DNA of 64,000 bases from Pogonophryne albipinna (Eukaryota; Chordata; Actinopteri; Perciformes; Artedidraconidae). The position numbers and the translations under genes are program-made. The number at the start of each line of letters is the position of its first letter. The first letter of the stretch is position 1. The notes beneath the pieces were generated by a model that was not told the DNA's origin, made no database searches, and worked only from the letters and a program-made list of their open reading frames with translations. The stretch spans positions 35,925,420 through 35,989,419 of the forward strand of contig CM053243.1 in assembly GCA_028583405.1 (NCBI GenBank), written 5' to 3'. Positions 1 to 12,700 of this stretch are shown in pieces.

Positions 1-464
1 TGAACCTCATATGAAACAATCTGAAGAGTGAGCAACATATGTGACCTTAAAAGGGTGACAAGCCAATACATGTGGGGGGAAAAGCATCAGGTGCGATGAG
101 TTAGTAGAGATGTCAAGCTGTGCTGTTTCTTTTTTGATGTTGATAATGTTATCAGATATATCAGCATACAGAGCTAGATTGAGTAACGAGATCCACCCTC
201 AATGAGAATGTGATTGAAATAATCATCTAGGAACGTAATTAGGAGAAACGTGAGCATGCAGCCATAACTGTCAACTAATTACTGTAAATGTATCTGTGAA
301 CTACACGCACAATAGATGCTCAATCTGCCATGTGAAAAGCAAATATCATTATGACTGGTCCATCACAGTAATGGCCGGCTGTGTCACCATTTTGCAATTT
401 GTCTGGTTTGTTGGGTTGATTACAAACAGATAAAGGTGTCAGAGTTGAGAGGAGGATGCATGTT
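1..464. other. Unique AT-rich non-coding DNA
   Basis: No gene, repeat family or RNA was recognised. The sequence is AT-rich single-copy-looking DNA that ends where the SINE at 465 begins. Confidence 0.5.
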
Positions 465-582
465 GGGGCAGTGGTGGCGAAGTCGCTAGAGACTTGGCTT
501 GGCAACTGGAAGGTCACCAGTTCAAGTCCCGGCAAGCCCACAATTTCCCCACGAGGGATTAATAAAAGTCCATCTTAATGTC
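465..582 (+). mobile_element. Short tRNA-derived SINE
   Basis: A Pol III-type head is seen. The box A match TGGCGAAGTCGC (475-486) fits TRGCNNAGYNGG at 11 of 12 positions. The box B match AGTTCAAGTCC (519-529) fits GGTTCGANTCC at 9 of 11, with spacing usual for a tRNA-like promoter. The head passes almost directly into a short tail (about 542-582) containing 'ggattaataaaag', like the 3' ends of fish LINEs that mobilise SINEs. There is little or no central body. Family name not assigned. The sequence does not keep a tRNA acceptor stem, so this is not a functional tRNA gene. Confidence 0.65.
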
Positions 583-2390
583 TCCCAGAATGCTGCTGCC
601 ATAAACATAAAATATGATACTGGCTTGAATCTATGGCGCCCTTCAAAAATGTCTCAACAAGGAAATAAAGCTGACAGATGGCTTAAACTGTGCTGCAATG
701 CTCTATTGAAGCCCTGCTCAATATTACTTCCATAGTGTATCCCCCGATTAAAGACCAAGGCCAGTGTCCACAAAGGGGTGCGTTTCATAAAGCCAGCAAA
801 CAGTGCTGAAAGGGACAGTCGTTTCTATATGTGCTCAAGATTCATAATGCAAACACACCCACCGTTACACGAGGGAGGCCTCACTCACCCTGTTCAATCG
901 TCTTTGTCTGCTGTTTCCATGGCAACCTGCCGCCTCACTCCACAGCATATCGATGAATCGAGCTGAGAAGCGTAGAAAATAGTAGGGAGAGCTATTTCTG
1001 CTCATTAGGCGCTCAGTGTGGCAGCAACTGACAGAAGCTGCTCAGAGCACTAACATCCTGTCACACATGGAGACAGGCTGAAGCAGAGACCAGTCCTGAC
1101 TGCAGGTCCTACAGCCATTATGCTGAAACACACTGTAATTCAACTAGATGGCATTACTTCATATAAACTGAACTTGAACAGATGCTGTTTACATTTTTAT
1201 CACACTGGGGATAAACACTAATACATATACATATGTTAGGATAGAAAGTGCACTAGCACATCTTTCCAAGCAGATTTCCATATTAACTACGGCTATATTT
1301 ATAAGTGTACAGAAAAAATAAGCCTTAATGAGGGGCTATGTGAAATAAAAATGTGCTTGAGCATGACTGCTAGCAGCAATAATGTGTTCTTGTGGGGGTA
1401 ATTGGACTTTTTAATAAAACAGTGTCTCTGTTGAGGTCCTTTATTGCGCAATAGGATCAAAGTCATCAGGAGGAATCCTCTAAAATGCCACAGCCACGAG
1501 TGTGTTTTATTTTGTATTGATTTAAGGGAATACCTATTTGCAGATAAAGGCAACTGCAGTACTACAATATAAAGTGTATTACACTGCTATATATGCAGCT
1601 GGATCGTACATAACATGATCAATTACTTCTTTTTTAATAGTATATACATATATTTACATTTCACCTCTTAAGAATTTATGAGAATGTTAATGAGCTCTTC
1701 ATCTGATACAACTAAAAGGCAGGTTTGAGCTCAGGGATTGCACTCTGTTAGGTTGTATTCTCCTCTCAAAAAGCAAAAACAGCTCAGACAACCCAACAAC
1801 TCATACTGTACACATGGCCACACAGACACATGCCAGCGAGAAGGAAAAGGAGTGGCTGTCATGTTTTTATTAGTGACGCACGTGCTGGCCATGTTGTGGT
1901 TGGAGGTGCTGCAGCTGTTGCCAAACTAGGGGTTCGGGGACCACCAAGGATCCCCGAGTGGGGTCCTCTACAAAATTAAGGATAATATTATTTCACTATT
2001 ACATTTCCAGGCTGTGTTTTAAGTAAAAAGGGGAGGAATGGGGTGAAATGCTAACAAAAGATTATACTCTTCTCGACTGATGTCGTGCTGCTCCTTTTTT
2101 TCATTCCCGGCCAGTTGAAAACAACTTGAGTCACTCACACAATCATGTTGATGTTATACTGTACATCAACACAAATGTCATGTTGAACTTACATAATAAA
2201 CAAGAAGTGGACTACAAACGTCATAAAACATTAGGTGAACTTGTACTCATACATACTTATTAGGATGCCAAGGACCTTTTTATGCTGCAAAATATTTTTT
2301 AACCAAAAAACATAATAAGAAAAGCACAATTCTTAAATAAAGAATGTACACTCCATGAATGATTCCTCCTCTTCTAGAAATATCAGATAT
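583..2390. other. Non-coding DNA, no gene seen
   Basis: Only short spurious open frames occur. A near-palindromic RFX-like site, GTTTCCATGGCAAC, lies at 913-926 with one perfect half-site. The stretch 1925-2100 (around 'ggggaccaccaaggatcccc') resembles dispersed repeat sequence, but I could not find termini or name a family. Confidence 0.4.
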
Positions 2391-2416
2391 ATTATTATTA
2401 TTATTATTATTATTAT
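2391..2416. repeat. (ATT)n microsatellite
   Basis: About 26 bases of perfect ATT repeat. On the minus strand it creates an artificial poly-isoleucine open frame. Confidence 0.95.
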
Positions 2417-2959
2417 CAAGGCTGCAATGATTAGAACTATAACGTTGTCATCAAGTCCTCCGACCAGATGAGAAAAACATGTTATTGGTCCAAAATAACC
2501 TGAACCACCAGAAACAATATTCATAAGAGCAGTTTCTGATCAAGTGAAGTTCTGGTTAAGTGAAAGCAATTAAGACTTCTTGTTTAAGATAAGGCAACAA
2601 TCTTGGTCAAAGTTAATAGAAACCTACAGGGAATGTTGCTAGCGACACAAACCACAATCTATTCCAATGTAGCTGGAAAACACAAATCATAATTATTCCT
2701 GAAAAATTAGCTGCAATATAAAATAACTCCATACAATCTCAAAATAGAATGGATACAATAAGATTTGTTCTCATTCATTTATAGATCGAAGTTATGTTGA
2801 TATCAGAATTATTCATCATAATGCAATCACACAAAATGTAATGTTTCTAACTGTGTTATTTTGTTGTGGTAGCTCTGATTAAGGTCAGCAGTGCAGAGCG
2901 GAACACTTGGTGAGGTCAAAGAGGAAGGTTAAGTTAAGGACATGCCGAGAGAAAAAACA

Positions 2960-3369
2960 TATAGAGCCCATATAATGCTTTCCCTGTAGTGTGTTATTTA
3001 GGTTGTTGTGCATGTAAAATGGCCTGCAAAGTCCCCCCCCCCCCCGCCTGAAACACCTTGATTGTAGTCCTTTGTTTGCTTCTGTTACAGTGACATCACC
3101 TCGTAACACTCGCTTTTCTACTGGCTAGGGCTCCAACACATTGTACCTAATAGGATAAGAGGTGGGACATCTCTAAGCGGTTGATCAATCACAAACGAGC
3201 CGGCAAGCTAACCAATCAGAGCAGACTTGGCTCTGGTTTCAAACCGAGGGTGAAAAGAGAGTAATATCAGTATGAGAATATAAAATACCATTTTGACCTA
3301 TAAAAAAGGTAAACATGTCACAGTCGAGGCACAAAATGTAAAAAATGAACATAATGTGTCCTCTTTAAA
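2960..3369 (+). mobile_element. Diverged TTAA-type MITE
   Basis: This copy shares landmarks with the cleaner element at 18304-18880: 'gtgtgttat', a 'gcatgtaaa...ctgcaaagtc' block, a homopolymer run (poly-C here, 3037-3050) and 'ccaatcagagca' near the far end. The left end (2960, 'tatagagcccatataatgct') and the reverse complement of the right end (about 3348-3369, 'ttaaagaggacacattatg') form a weak inverted repeat. There is no coding capacity. It is a non-autonomous DNA transposon of the same broad family but much older. Superfamily (piggyBac or Kolobok type) is inference. Confidence 0.6.
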
Positions 3370-3768
3370 GCAAAGGGATGAAGCTTCAGGCTTGAGAAGA
3401 AATGAAATGCCTCTGGAGATCACCCTAATCTCCTCTGCTTCCTCTAGTGTTACACTGGATCTCACTGGCTGATCCCAGCGACAGCACTTCACTGAGTCTC
3501 ATAGGAGCCGTGGACTAATGCATTAAATGATCTGGAGAGAGCTACACTGATCCTTGGTGGTTATCACTCGTAGCAGTTAGTCAGTCTATTTCCTTTTATT
3601 GGAAGTCAATTACTACTTTATCAACGTTTTGTTTTATTCATCATACACCAGGGAGCCATTTCTCCACAGCTGGCACTGTACATGTGAGACAATGATTGGT
3701 GGTGCAGGCGCTCTGAGGCAGAGAAAGAGACAAACCTGGCAACATGCCATGGCCTCACACTGGTATAG

Positions 3769-3802
<34 letters not shown>

Positions 3803-6800
3803 TTCAAAGTCTATACGTGCTGCAAGGTTCCAGACAGTGATTTATTTATATTGAGCCAGTGACGCAAGATAGAGTCCTAATTTCCATGCAAAACGTCCCC
3901 AAAACCTCGAGTGGAAGCTTGTGAGGTGGGAGGGAGGGAAGCCACATAAAGGGAATCAACCAGCGTCACAACTTTGGTTCCACTTGGTTATTTTCCATTT
4001 GAACCATGTTGCTAAACATCTGGCGTTTAACACCCCTATTACTCCTCTGCCACCTCCTTCTCCTCCAATTAGCCTGCTCTATACTCCACAATGTCACTGA
4101 CAGCATCCCTTCCAACGAGGTGCATGATGTTCTCGTTTCTCCTTCACCGCTCAGCCTGACCTGCTTATTGAGTTTCAGCTGTTGGAGGGAAGTCTTAACC
4201 CAGTTACTCTAAGTAGGTTTCCATCAATGTGCATGTGTACTTTAAAGGCTGTGGATGTTTTGCATGACATACTGTGAAGATATTCAGATTGATGTATACT
4301 ACAGTAACTTATTACCAGGCTGAAAAGTAACTCCCAGCCCTCTGTGGTTAATAGTTATGTTTTCGGCTTGGTTTGTTTGTCTGTTTTTTTCGCAGTGAGA
4401 TTACTGAAAAACTATAGTCTGACTTTCATGAGCCTTGAAAATAATGATTCAATTAAAAGCTGTTACGAGCATTAATTAACATTGCGTTGTTGGAACAGTC
4501 AAAAACATAACTAACAACGATCAAATATAAGAAAACGGCATATTCTCACAGCGCCGAACCTGGAACCAATTAGGGCAATTTTTTCTTAACAAATAACTTA
4601 CAAAATTGATGATTAAATACCTGTTATTATTTTTTTTAAGAATTGACTTATCGATTAAATAACTTTTCATTTAGGCAATACATTCTCTCAGGGCAGAAGG
4701 TGCAAGGATTTCAATGGTTGATAAATATACAAAAAGAAAAAGACATGGTGCTCCAAATCCAAATTGTATACTATAAACTGAGGGATTTGCTTCAATACAG
4801 TGCTGGCAGATTTCAGTTTGAATCATGTTTGATACATTTCATTTGAACTATTCCTCATCCTCTCAAGTAAAAGAAGAACATTTTTAGATAGCAACTCTTT
4901 CTACTGCCGAACGTTATCAAATCAGAGTTCACCGACAGTCAGCTCGAGGAGTTCAGCTGCTTACATAACCAACTATGGAAGACAGAGTGGCAATACTTCC
5001 AGGGACCGGAACCAGGGGCCGTGCCCTCGACGGGGGCCCCGGGCCTGCATTCTTTCCCGAGCTGGCACCACTCAGCGCCTCCTGCCAGGAAAGCTTCACT
5101 CACGGATAACAAGGTGTATAAATAGACCTGCGGGTAATGATGCATCAGAGGTGAGAGGCGCAGAGCAGACAAGACAGGCATGACAAGAGGACATCGAGTA
5201 TCATGTGTAAAGTCAAGCCAAGTAAAATGAGCCCCTCATCAAGCTCTTGACGAAATATCTAACAAAACAAAGAAAACAGACTATTCTGTATTGCTTATTC
5301 GAGCCATAAAAGCAGCGGCATTGCTTGGCTTGGCCTCCGCTGCAGAACACACAGCTATGCAGTGACTGAAGGACTTATTTGGTTGTTCTACTACAAGTCA
5401 GAGTTGCCAATAAAAGCTAAATACAAAGTCCGGAGTTAACACTCCTGAAAACTGTTGCAGCCCGAGAGGCTGAGCGCAAATAAGCTGTAACAGTGAGAAA
5501 GAGAAAGAGAGAAAGAGTGGACACAACCTGTCAGCGCATTACCTGTTGATTTAGAGGCAGCAGTGTTTGGGAGAGAGTGGGCTGCTGGATAAACACAGTG
5601 CTGTGTGTGTGTGCACTCCAAGGGTCTAAGGGACCACCAGCAAAGACCAACACAACACACACTCAAAAGACTGAAAAGAAGAACGAGCGGGTAAGGAATG
5701 ACAAAGAAATACATCTGACAGTTTTACGAGGTGAGAGACTAAAATGTTGACACATTGAAGGCTAAAGGAAGAAAGGTGCAGAATTTAGATTAAGATGGAT
5801 ATAAAGTATTAAAGAAGGATGTGGCATACCACAAGGTTACCATCAAACTGAGGACAGAAGCACTGAAACACTGATGGAGTGAATGTGGGCAACTTGAATA
5901 TAACATTCAGCAAATGCTTTTCTACTGTCTATATTAATGTTTAGTAAACTCTGCATTAGACATCTTTTTGTATCCTAGAAGTAAGTACAAATATGTGAAC
6001 AGCTATGCATTTGTATCCATCTTTGAGTGAATATAATTTAATTTCAGGACCGAGGTATCATCCCCAAAAGGACATTGAGAGGTCCATGGGCGTCTTGCAC
6101 TAAATATGACTTTGCATCAGCGACGCACCAGAATTTGTGTCGTCCCACAGCAAGATAAAAGGCAGAGTTTTATTATAGACTGCAGCAGCTACACTCCCAC
6201 ACAGCACATACACACAGCCTCTGAGAGGCCTTCTGAGTTTGAGCCCATGAAGCTGCTGGCACTAAGTTGTCAGTAATGGTGACAGCAGAGCATCAAATGA
6301 GCCCACAGCTGACTGGTGGACATGACTGCCAGGCCATGCCCAGCTAACACAGAGAGACAGGATATGTTGGAGTCCAGGGTATCTGTGCACTTTATAGAGC
6401 TGCAAAAATTGCTTTTTAGGAAACAGACAAACTTCACTATAAACTGAAACATAGAAATCTCTGGTATATTCTTCAGTACAAGAATTTCAACTTTATTTAC
6501 TGTATAGGTATAAAAATAACAAAATAATGTTTTTAGGTAATTAGGTATTTATATATTTGTTTAGGTTTTGGCAAAATGTAAGGTACACATCAGTTTTAAA
6601 AGATTGATTAGATGGATTGGCCATGTTGAAGGCCTTCATGTCTCAATTTGCTAAATATTTTTACAGAATAACAGAAATGTAAACAATTTTAATTGAATGC
6701 TTTGCGTTTCTGGTTTGTTTGTAATGTGTTTGGGTGCCTCGCACAAATCAGATTAGGTAGTGTTGTTCCACAGAGAAACATTCTTATCAGTCTTACAAGG

Positions 6801-6825
6801 AATGGTAGAAATAACGCAGTCTTAT
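3370..6825. other. Unique non-coding DNA with one (AC)n tract
   Basis: No exon, RNA gene or transposon was recognised. A 30-base (AC)n tract lies at 3770-3799. The rest is AT-rich with short open frames that show no recognisable domain. Confidence 0.45.
3770..3799. repeat. (AC)n microsatellite
   Basis: Perfect dinucleotide repeat of 15 units. Confidence 0.95.
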
Positions 6826-6962
6826 CATGCGGCTTTCACACCAGCGCTTTTCCCTTTCTAGCTCCGAGCTAGAGCTTTTCTGGTTCAGCTCCGGTTTCCC
6901 TTTTCTGCTCCCGCTCTGTTCACACCGCCCAGCACCCGACTGGTGCTGCCGCTGCTGCGTCA

Positions 6963-6970
6963 TGACGTCA
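6963..6970. promoter_or_regulatory. Perfect CRE palindrome (TGACGTCA)
   Basis: This is a full consensus cAMP-response element, the binding site of CREB/ATF factors. It lies inside the left part of the fold-back repeat, so it may have been brought in by the element. Motif match only. Confidence 0.4.
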
Positions 6971-7172
6971 CCGTTTACATCACTGATTTGCTCCCCAACG
7001 GCGTTACGGCGCTCACAACAACAACAACGGGGAACTGCGTTGGGTCGATGATCGTGTTGCTTTTAATCACACGAAGCCAGAATAAATTGAATAACGACTT
7101 CTCCAACCTTATACTTTGCTCCAGAGTGCCGTGGTTCATTGTTTATTAATGTGTTTCTGCAGCATTTACCGA

Positions 7173-7248
7173 CCGCTGCAGTGTTAGCTGCTCTTCCACG
7201 GGAGTTTATTCTCCTCCGTTAGCTCCCGGTTAGCTCACACTGCAGCGG
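7173..7248. repeat. 17-bp inverted repeat (hairpin)
   Basis: Bases 7173-7189 and 7232-7248 are reverse complements at 16 of 17 positions, around 'ccgctgcagtg'. About 42 bases lie between them. The hairpin is inside the fold-back element. Confidence 0.7.
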
Positions 7249-8013
7249 CCGCTCTAAAGTATTCACTGTCCGACTCACACAAGCAGCTGATACATATCCC
7301 CAGTTCCCCTTAGCCTAAGTGAATGTGTGTCAGTCTGAATTGACGCTGTTTGGTATCACAACGCTGTTATGAAAGTTTCTCTGGTATAAAATGGGAGATG
7401 TTAGCATAGCAACCGAAGCTAAACTGACTACTTGCTATCGCTATCCTATTGTGGCATAAACCGTTTTCTACAGGCACATTTTACCGGCGTATTTTTATTA
7501 TGATTCTACTTGTGATAGTCGGACACGACAACCTGTGCAGCCCATGTATTGATTCCATCCGATAGCTGCTATAATACAAAACGTCTGCCTCTCTCCACAA
7601 TGATCAATAACAGTGAACGGATGGTCAAAGTAAGGTATAAATAAACAGAATCACACGAAGCCTGGTTAGTGTTGCCTGACTTTATAAAGTGTGTTTATAA
7701 GCACTACTGCTTGTAGGCAGGCATGACAGTCGACCCATGTTCAGGGGAGGTGGGTTTAGTTTCCTGCACGCCTCGACGTAAGAGAGACGTAAGCGACGCC
7801 ACCTCTTAGCTCCGAAGCTCTTGCCTCTAGACCGACAATTTTTTGGAGCTGGAAGTGAACCGGATTCCGGAGCTAAGAGGCGGCGCCGCTGCGGTGTGAA
7901 CAGGAAAAACCGGCACTTTTCAGGCTCCAGCTCCGAGCCGGAGCTGAAAACGCGTTGCTGTTTGGAGGGTGGAGATACTACTAAGCCACTTACTGACAAT
8001 TACAGGGATGGAT

Positions 8014-9589
<1,576 letters not shown>

Positions 9590-9790
9590 TTTAATTCAAT
9601 TAACTCTTATCTTAGCAAGTCCTTAATCATGTATCTTCTTTTTCATTGGGAAAACGCCCTGGAATCTCTGTGCCATCCCAAATGTTATATACAAATCAGC
9701 CTTGGAGGGTAATAGAATAGAACGTCCTCATTTGCATAAATCTCCCCTTAATTAAGACATTAAACATGATCTCCTGCTATAGACTCCTAC
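9590..9790. promoter_or_regulatory. Candidate conserved non-coding block with octamer
   Basis: The stretch is repeat-free and carries a perfect POU octamer, ATTTGCAT (9730-9737), close to 'ttaattaa'. Conservation is inferred from texture only and cannot be tested here. Confidence 0.2.
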
Positions 9791-12700
9791 ATTTGCACAC
9801 AGCAGACGCAGCACACGCACAGATTCAAAATCCCCCCAGAGCATGGGCCTTTAACACGATTAAAGGCTGCCTGAAGACATCCCTGCATGGTGTGATTTCA
9901 CACTCATTGTTTTTGCACACAAAAAGGATTAGCCGCCACGGCGTCGGCTCATCTGTCACAGTCTCAGAACATTCAGCAGCTCAGAGCTCTGAAACATCCA
10001 CAGCCCAACAGTACGTGGGTATGATACTATTAAATGATCCTTATTTAAAAAGGAAAATCCCACCTTAAGATATACTTAAAATGTTAGATATCAGCAATTT
10101 GTTGATGCCTTTCAGGAATTATTCAAACACAATTTACCTAAACTTGCTTTATGTTAGTCTCCTTCAATAAATACTTAACAAAATTCCCCAGACTGGTTGC
10201 TGCATATCAGCAGTATTAGAAGTGAATGTGAACATAAAGAAAACTACAAATTGCAAAAGTGCGCCCCCGGTAATAGAATTTAAGATGCTCTTATTCAATG
10301 CAACAACATTGTGTAATTCAGACAGTCGAAGGCTCAAGGCAACTCTGTTACTTGACTTGTTTTCTCGCTGAGTAAAGTCCACTGGCTTGGTCTGATAGAA
10401 GGCAGATCATTTACCTCCAAGTCTCCTGGAGTCCCGGACTGTTTCAGCCAAACTACTTGCAGTTCACAATGTTAAAGGTTGTTCCTGTCATAAACCATTG
10501 TTGAAACGTACCCTAACAACAAAGATCTTATCAGGTCTACTGAATAAACAGGCAATTTACATTTTTACTTTTTACTTATTCATTCTGAGACAATTACAAT
10601 ATATAGTTTTGGGACCTTTGGAGGATTTGCTTCTAAGGAACTTCTGGTGACATTTTAACATCTAAAAAAAAGGAAACACTAACCTAATTCTTAAAATAAA
10701 ATAATCCTTTCACCTGGCCTAAATGCCTACAGGCTGCGCTGAGCAAAAGCCACCACTAGGTGGGAGCAGATAGACTGGTAACTGAGTGGACGTCAAAAGG
10801 ACCACAGATGGGACGGGGATGGAATGTGTGTTGTTTGTACCAAATCTTAACATGTCACAAACACGTTATCCCAGAAAATCAGTGGATAAACCAAGAGAAG
10901 AGCTCCAGACTAAGTCCCATGCATAGCATGTTGTTAGGTTGTAGAATAACACTGATTAATAGGCAGAAAAAAAACCTGAAGGATACATGTATTTTTGTTA
11001 ATCTACAAAGCATCACCAGGAGAAATGTCACATGAAGAAATGGTTTGTAGTCAAAAGGATAAATAATGTAACAAGAAGGGAGGGTCTCCAACCCACACCC
11101 ACTCCCAAGACAGCAGCATATCTGCTTCAACAGCAGAGCATGCAGGGGGAGGAGAGGGTACTCAAAACTGAACCATACACAAACACAGAGAGACACACAC
11201 ACACACAAGGTGAAGTGTCCTTTTCTTTGTAGTGGAGTGGGGCAGCAGAGAGAGGGGCAACTCTTTAAAAAAAAAAGAAGATAACATAGCTCCATCCATT
11301 AGGAGGTCTGTGGGAAATACAACTAATGAAAAGGGCTTCCAGAGGAGAGTTGTTCAAGCAGCCTATTACCTCATTCTAAAACACACACAATCACACACAG
11401 CCCCACCACGGCCCCCGCTGCCTCTCATGACAGTGTTCGCACATAGAAAGCGTTTCCTCCTGCAGGACAGAGCCAATTAAAGAGCCCCGGTGATGTTTTA
11501 GTACCGGTACGCTTGGATAAGCAAGAGACGAGACACAGAGAGAGGGGGGGAGACAGGGAGAAAGAGAGGAAGAGATATAAGGGGAAATTCAAGGTAGTCT
11601 TGGAAACCTGAAGGGAGGACATGGGGGTTTCTGGGAGCTCTAACCCTCGAGTGACTCTTTTTACACCCTAGTTAGCCTCATGTTTTACAATGCTTATGTT
11701 GGGACTACGCTATAGAGCCATTTTGTGCATGTGAAGTGTCTCAAACAAATATAATCCTCCTGGTTGTTTTGGCATCTCCTGTGATTACTGGTGGGAATGA
11801 TGAGTGCATTTAAATAGCGAACGTTCCAGGGTTATGGGCAGCGAGCATCGACCACAGGGGGAGCAGAAAACAGATCTTGGGAGGCAGAGAAATGTGTAAC
11901 TCATGTACCTTGTGTTAATAGTACAGCCAAACAAATAGTGGGCAGAAGGATTCATTTCAAACAAAGTGCCAAATGTTTTAAAAGGATCCCTGGAACTATG
12001 CATTCAAGTATGGTTGACTAGGTGAGCTAGCAACACCATCAACTAGACTTTAAGAAAGGGCAAGTACAGAATGCAAACAGCACATTGAATGGATAATACT
12101 AGAAACATGCTGGGCCAAATATATATCAAAAATGGGATTTTGTATATTATTAAAACAAAACTAAGTCATAAAATATTCTTTAAAGGCTAACTTATACATC
12201 CGGTGGCTTCTAGCTCTACAAAGCCACACAGGTGGTTGGTCTGAGGAATGATGGCAGAAAGGGCGAGTACAGAGGGGTTAAATGTTCAGGCTACAGTACA
12301 ACAAGTTAACTGACCGCTTCTGTCTTACCTCTGCGAATAAAGAAGGTATATGAGGTGTGGGCTAATGAGAACATTACTGGCCTCCTGGTGCCTCGGGCTA
12401 GCAGAGCGACACAGGTACATGGGCACATCGACGGGGATAATTAAGCTTTATCGCACCTCAGGAGCAGGGACCAATGTGTGGCCAAATTATTGTTTAATGA
12501 TTTAAGGTTTTACTGCCTTTTCTGCGGCTGTCTGGCCTGCTGCATCCCTCTCTACCTCTTGTATTGTCTTCATTTGAGTTTTCCTTTGCTTATTCCCATT
12601 CTTCTCTTATGACTCCACCTCTACTCAGACATCTTCCCTCTATCCTTGTTTTCTTTCAATCCATTTCTTCTTCCTTTGTTTTCCCATCTCTCTTCTGTGA

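Larger units (their letters stand above)
6826..7962. mobile_element. Old fold-back non-autonomous DNA element
   Basis: The left end (about 6833-6930) is rich in 'agctccgagct' and 'ttcacacc' motifs: 'ttcacaccagcgcttttcc', then 'cagctccgg', then 'gttcacaccgc'. The right end (about 7885-7960) shows the same motifs in reverse complement: 'gcggtgtgaacag', 'ccggagctgaaaacgcg'. The two ends therefore form an imperfect, gapped inverted repeat. The interior is GC-richer than its surroundings and has no open coding region. I could not fix a target-site duplication, so the termini and superfamily are uncertain. Confidence 0.45.

Noticed and set aside
913..926. Second X-box-like palindrome GTTTCCATGGCAAC
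   Set aside because: Only one half-site fits the RFX consensus, so it is noted but not called as a site.
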